In this document: positions 5,779 to 8,540 of the stretch, one piece after another
Layout: every line of letters begins with the position of its first letter
Position numbering within the stretch: position 1 is the first letter of the stretch
Source of the DNA: CAYUNT01 sp964446285
GTDB lineage: Bacteria; Sumerlaeota; Sumerlaeia; SLMS01; CAYUNT01
DNA: 8,540 bases
Assembly: GCA_964446285.1 (NCBI GenBank)
Contig: CAYUNT010000194.1
Coordinates: 1 to 8,540 of the forward strand
Direction: 5' to 3'
The notes under the pieces: generated by a model
Database searches by the model: none
What the model saw: only the letters and a program-made list of their open reading frames with translations
What the model was told of the DNA's origin: nothing
Position numbers and translations under genes: made by a program

Positions 5779-6918
5779 TCAGGCCAGGCGTCCCTCGCTC
5801 ATTTTCCAAATCCGTGCGCGTTCCATCTGGTTGCGCAAAGGCGCCAAGTCCGTCGTTGTGAGAATAGTCTGGATTTCCGCCTGGGCAAGCGAGGAAAGCA
5901 ACGCCGCCAGCCGGTCTGGATCGAGTTCCGAAAGGATGTCGTCGAGCAACAGCACCGGCGCGTGCCCCGTGGCCTCGCGCAGATAATCTACCTCGGCCAT
6001 GCGCAGGCTGAGGGCGATCGAGCGTGCCTGGCCCTGCGAAGAGAACGCGCGCGCCTCGCGTCCGTTCAGCGAAAAAACCAGATCATCGCGGTGGGGACCG
6101 TTGAGCGTCTGCCCCCGCGCCAGGTCGTCATCGCGGCGTTCGGCGAGAAGGCGAGCATACAACTCCGCGGCCGCGCCTTCATCCAGCGCCGTTTTGCCAT
6201 TGCGCTCGTGCTGCGCCGAATCGAGAAAGCTGCTGTATTCGATCGCCAGCGCTTCGTCCGCCCCGCAGAACTGGGCATGACGGCGCGCGGCAAATGGCGC
6301 AATGTCGCGCACAAATTTTTCCCGCTCGACATAGATTCTCCCGGCGCTTTCCGCCAGCGGCCCTTCATAGGCCCGCGCTTGTTCGGCCAGTCCAGGGGGG
6401 CGGGGCGGCGGACGGCGCAAAAGCGTGTTGCGCTGCCGCAAAGCGCGAGTGAATCGCTTGAGCGCATCAAGATAGGGACGGCTTGCCTGGCTGAGCGCCA
6501 TGTCGAGCCACTGGCGGCGCCCCGCCGGACCGCCCCCGACCGTTTGCAGGTCGTCCGGGGTAAAAAGCACAACCAAAAACAAACCCCAGAAATCTGTCAG
6601 ACGCCGAACGGTTTTTCCATCCACTCGGATTTCCCGTTCCTGGCGGGCAATGGCGGCTTCGATTTCGTGTCGCGCGGGGCCTCGGGCAATTCGAGCGCGC
6701 ATCCATGCCGCCGCGCCCGCTTCCGCGCCAAACGGCAGGCATTCGTCTTCGCGCGATGTGCGAAACGACCGGCCCGTAGCCAGATAATGCACGGCTTCGA
6801 GAAGGTTTGTTTTTCCCTGGGCGTTTTTGCCGCAAATCACATTCAGGCCAGGATCAAATTCAGCCCGGATCATCTCCAGATTGCGGAAACGGCGGATTTC
6901 GATCTGTTCAATATGCAT
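5779..6918 (-). CDS. recF: DNA replication and repair protein RecF
   Basis: RecF is an SMC-like ATPase that acts at single-strand gaps and stalled forks, loading RecA together with RecO and RecR. The 379-residue product is close to family length. Visible motifs: N-terminal FRNLEMI; Walker A GKNAQGKT (30-37); first RecF signature PDDLQTVGGGPAGRRQWLD (121-139); GPHRDD (274-279); ABC signature region SSQGQ (about 294-298); Walker B and second signature LLLDDILSELD (323-333); and a D-loop/switch region TILTTTD (351-357). All key ATPase elements are intact. The ATG at 6918 gives the canonical RecF N-terminus but has no strong ribosome binding site. The gene lies 78 bp after the PP2C regulator and 19 bp before the radical SAM gene. 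No dnaA, dnaN or gyrB is adjacent, unlike the arrangement in many bacteria. Confidence 0.96.
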   Translation of the reverse strand: MHIEQIEIRRFRNLEMIRAEFDPGLNVICGKNAQGKTNLLEAVHYLATGRSFRTSREDECLPFGAEAGAAAWMRARIARGPARHEIEAAIARQEREIRVDGKTVRRLTDFWGLFLVVLFTPDDLQTVGGGPAGRRQWLDMALSQASRPYLDALKRFTRALRQRNTLLRRPPPRPPGLAEQARAYEGPLAESAGRIYVEREKFVRDIAPFAARRHAQFCGADEALAIEYSSFLDSAQHERNGKTALDEGAAAELYARLLAERRDDDLARGQTLNGPHRDDLVFSLNGREARAFSSQGQARSIALSLRMAEVDYLREATGHAPVLLLDDILSELDPDRLAALLSSLAQAEIQTILTTTDLAPLRNQMERARIWKMSEGRLA

Positions 6919-6996
6919 AAGGGCTGGTGCGCAAAGGGCAAAGCGGCGGATCCAAAATTCTCGTCTGTCTTGGCCTCGCCTCCGCCAACTCAGGCT

Positions 6997-8205
6997 TCAT
7001 GGAGACCGTTCGAGGGCAAGGAGCGTAACATCATCGGAAAACGTATCGGTTCCCGCCCATTTTCTCGCACTGTCGATGGCCGCGTCGAGTGCGTGATCGA
7101 GCGGATCGTCGAAATGTGTCTCCAGTTTCCGCGCGAGATTGTCCTGGCCATACGCCGCGCCTTTTGCATCAAAAGTATCCACCAAACCATCCGAAAACAG
7201 AACAAGCCGGTCGCCGGGCGCCAGGGCAATTTCCCCCATCTCCCATTCGATCTTTCGGGCGGGCATCAGGCCGATGGGCGGACCGCTGGGTTGAGTCAGG
7301 TAATGCGCCGAACGGGTGGCCGCTTCGAGCCGCAGCGGAGGCTGATGCCCCGCACAGACCCATTTCACTACGCCGTTCCTGCTATGCAAAATTCCATACA
7401 GCAACGTGAAATACATCCCGGTGCGCATGTCCTGCGGAAAGCGTTCATTCAAAATCGCCGCCACCTGCGATGGGGAAAGAACTTCGTAAAATGGCGGACT
7501 GGATGTGGCCAGTTTGAGCAGCCCGCCTGCCTCAGGCGTCGGGGCAAGCACGCGCGAAAGCGAAACACTGAAGAGCGCGGAGGGAATGCCGTGGCCTGAA
7601 ACATCAAGAATATAAAAGCCCCAGCAGCATTCGTCCAGGCGGAATACATTAAAGCTGTCGCCCGCCACATAGTCGCACGGGCTGAATCGCCAGGCGAATT
7701 GATAGCCGTGGATCGAGGGCGGCGAGTCCGGAAGAAATCCCTGCTGCACTTCGGCCGCCATGCGAAGGTCATGGCGGATTCGGTCATTTGTCTGCTGGAG
7801 TTCCTGATAATGCTGAGCCAAAGCCTCTTCGAGCTCGATCACTCGCTGGGCGGCCCGCAGGCGCAACCGCAGTTCTTCCGGATCGAAGGGTTTGACGAAA
7901 AAGTCGTCCGCGCCCGCCTCCATGCCTTCTACGTAGTCCTCGCGGGTGTCGCGCGCCGTAACGATAAAGATATACTGATACCCCGAAGAGGCCGAAGCGC
8001 GCCGGATTTCGCGGCAGACCTCAGGACCGCTCAGCCCCGGCATCATCCAATCCAAAAACAAGACCTGAAATCCGCCGTTTTCGCGTGCAATGCGCAAAGC
8101 TTCCTCGCCGTCCGGAGCGGTAGATACGTCATGACCCCACATCTGAAGCGACCGCTGCAGAAACCGAAGCGCCATCGGATCGTCATCCGCGATCAAAATC
8201 TTCAT
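6997..8205 (-). CDS. Response regulator with C-terminal RsbU/SpoIIE-type PP2C serine phosphatase
   Basis: This is a 402-residue cytoplasmic two-domain signalling protein. Residues 1-120 form a receiver domain: acidic pocket D7-D9, phospho-acceptor D52 (LFLDWMMPG), T83 and K105 (FFVKPF). Residues about 118-155 are a helical, probably coiled-coil linker rich in Glu, Gln and Arg. Residues about 156-400 form a PP2C/SpoIIE phosphatase: LPDSPP entry motif, metal-binding D183 (AGDSFNVF), D201 (DVSGHG), D339 (FSDGLVDTFD) and D391-D392 (DDVTLLAL). The metal ligands all appear present, so it should be active. In this family, phosphorylation of the receiver switches on dephosphorylation of an anti-sigma-factor antagonist (RsbV/SpoIIAA type). 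No histidine kinase, anti-sigma factor or antagonist is in the window, so the output is unknown. The start ATG at 8205 has AGGA 10 nt upstream. No TM or signal peptide is seen. Confidence 0.93.
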   Translation of the reverse strand: MKILIADDDPMALRFLQRSLQMWGHDVSTAPDGEEALRIARENGGFQVLFLDWMMPGLSGPEVCREIRRASASSGYQYIFIVTARDTREDYVEGMEAGADDFFVKPFDPEELRLRLRAAQRVIELEEALAQHYQELQQTNDRIRHDLRMAAEVQQGFLPDSPPSIHGYQFAWRFSPCDYVAGDSFNVFRLDECCWGFYILDVSGHGIPSALFSVSLSRVLAPTPEAGGLLKLATSSPPFYEVLSPSQVAAILNERFPQDMRTGMYFTLLYGILHSRNGVVKWVCAGHQPPLRLEAATRSAHYLTQPSGPPIGLMPARKIEWEMGEIALAPGDRLVLFSDGLVDTFDAKGAAYGQDNLARKLETHFDDPLDHALDAAIDSARKWAGTDTFSDDVTLLALERSP

Positions 8206-8540
8206 CGTTTGGGAATCCTGGCTTGTGGCTTTTTAGGCTGCGGACAATGGAGGAGTGCTTCAGGGCGAACGCGCGGCGGAAATTTAGGAAATGCCGTGCG
8301 AACACCTGCCCTATGCCTTGAAACATGCCACTAACTCAATCCCAATAGATGAGACAGGAAAGCCATCAAAGGTTATTGCCAGAGGGTGCATCTCCCGAAT
8401 TCATGAGACGGCGGAGATATTTGTTTCGGTTGTGGGGTTGGGTGCAGGACAATTCCGCAAACCTTCTATGATTAGCAGGGATTGGAGGATATAGCGTTCT
8501 CTTCTTCAGGCCCAACCGCGATCTGCGCCCGCGCGGCGGA
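8206..8540. other. Gene-poor stretch upstream of the PP2C regulator
   Basis: No supported gene is visible in these 335 bases. A hand count gives about 49 percent GC for 8281-8460, lower than the coding sequence beside it, as expected for intergenic DNA. A plus-strand ORF at 8291-8494 (67 codons) and a minus-strand ORF at 8391-8311 (26 codons) are open, but neither has a convincing ribosome binding site and start or a recognisable product. The promoter of the regulator should lie here. The best weak candidate is TTGGGC, 16 nt, then TATATC on the minus strand near 8514-8487, far from the start codon. The stretch may also hold the 5' or 3' end of a gene beyond the window edge. Confidence 0.4.

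Noticed and set aside
6919..6996. Inverted GGCGGA/TCCGCC pair between the PP2C regulator and recF as a terminator
   Set aside because: The arms are about 30 nt apart and no U-tract follows; too weak to call.
5962..7599. 545-codon plus-strand open frame spanning recF and the PP2C regulator
   Set aside because: It is antisense to two genes with clear catalytic motifs, has no recognisable domain of its own and is explained by GC-rich codon structure on the other strand.
8311..8391. 26-codon minus-strand ORF upstream of the regulator as a leader peptide
   Set aside because: A GGGAG motif touches the start codon with no spacing, there is no run of regulatory codons or attenuator hairpin, and no homologue is recognised.
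8271..8540. 10-bp direct repeats GCGCGGCGGA at 8271-8280 and 8531-8540 as possible element ends
   Set aside because: The sequence is short, GC-rich and typical of this genome's composition; no transposase or inverted ends lie between the copies.

Overview
This is a GC-rich bacterial window in which every gene I can support lies on the minus strand, so reading order runs from high to low coordinates. No feature fixes the taxonomy. The combination of an FG-GAP beta-propeller protein, a receiver-PP2C regulator, a large GT39/ArnT-type membrane glycosyltransferase and a recF outside the usual dnaA-dnaN-gyrB neighbourhood suggests a poorly characterised environmental Gram-negative (PVC-like or a candidate phylum). 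That placement is inference only.

Layout in transcription order. A roughly 335-bp gene-poor stretch (8206-8540) lies upstream of a two-domain response regulator with a receiver and an RsbU/SpoIIE-type serine phosphatase (8205-6997). Then come recF (6918-5779), a radical SAM protein of the COG1032 type (5759-4026), a tiny single-span membrane protein whose ATG overlaps the radical SAM stop codon (4029-3868), a possible second tiny ORF in the same frame just after it (about 3840-3721), and a multi-pass GT39/ArnT-like glycosyltransferase (3704-1911). Spacings are 78 bp (regulator to recF), 19 bp (recF to radical SAM) and a 4-bp overlap (radical SAM to small protein), which suits co-transcription of at least recF, the radical SAM gene and the small gene. 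After the glycosyltransferase stop there is a 50-bp nested inverted repeat and three further short stem-loops. Then a good sigma70-like promoter (1764-1735) and a GGAGG ribosome binding site lead into a secreted seven-blade FG-GAP protein (1707-97).

Functionally the window mixes DNA repair (RecF), signalling (PP2C regulator), an uncharacterised radical SAM enzyme and cell-surface biology (glycosyltransferase, secreted propeller). I see no evidence of one pathway joining them. The less ordinary signals are: the small coupled membrane gene with its in-frame continuation beyond a TGA; the radical SAM gene, which carries an uninterrupted 55-bp purine tract next to a perfect palindrome, both translated in frame, plus a separate 9-bp tandem repeat; and the cluster of stem-loops between the last two genes. 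I found no CRISPR array, tRNA, rRNA, insertion sequence, phage gene or recognisable defence system.
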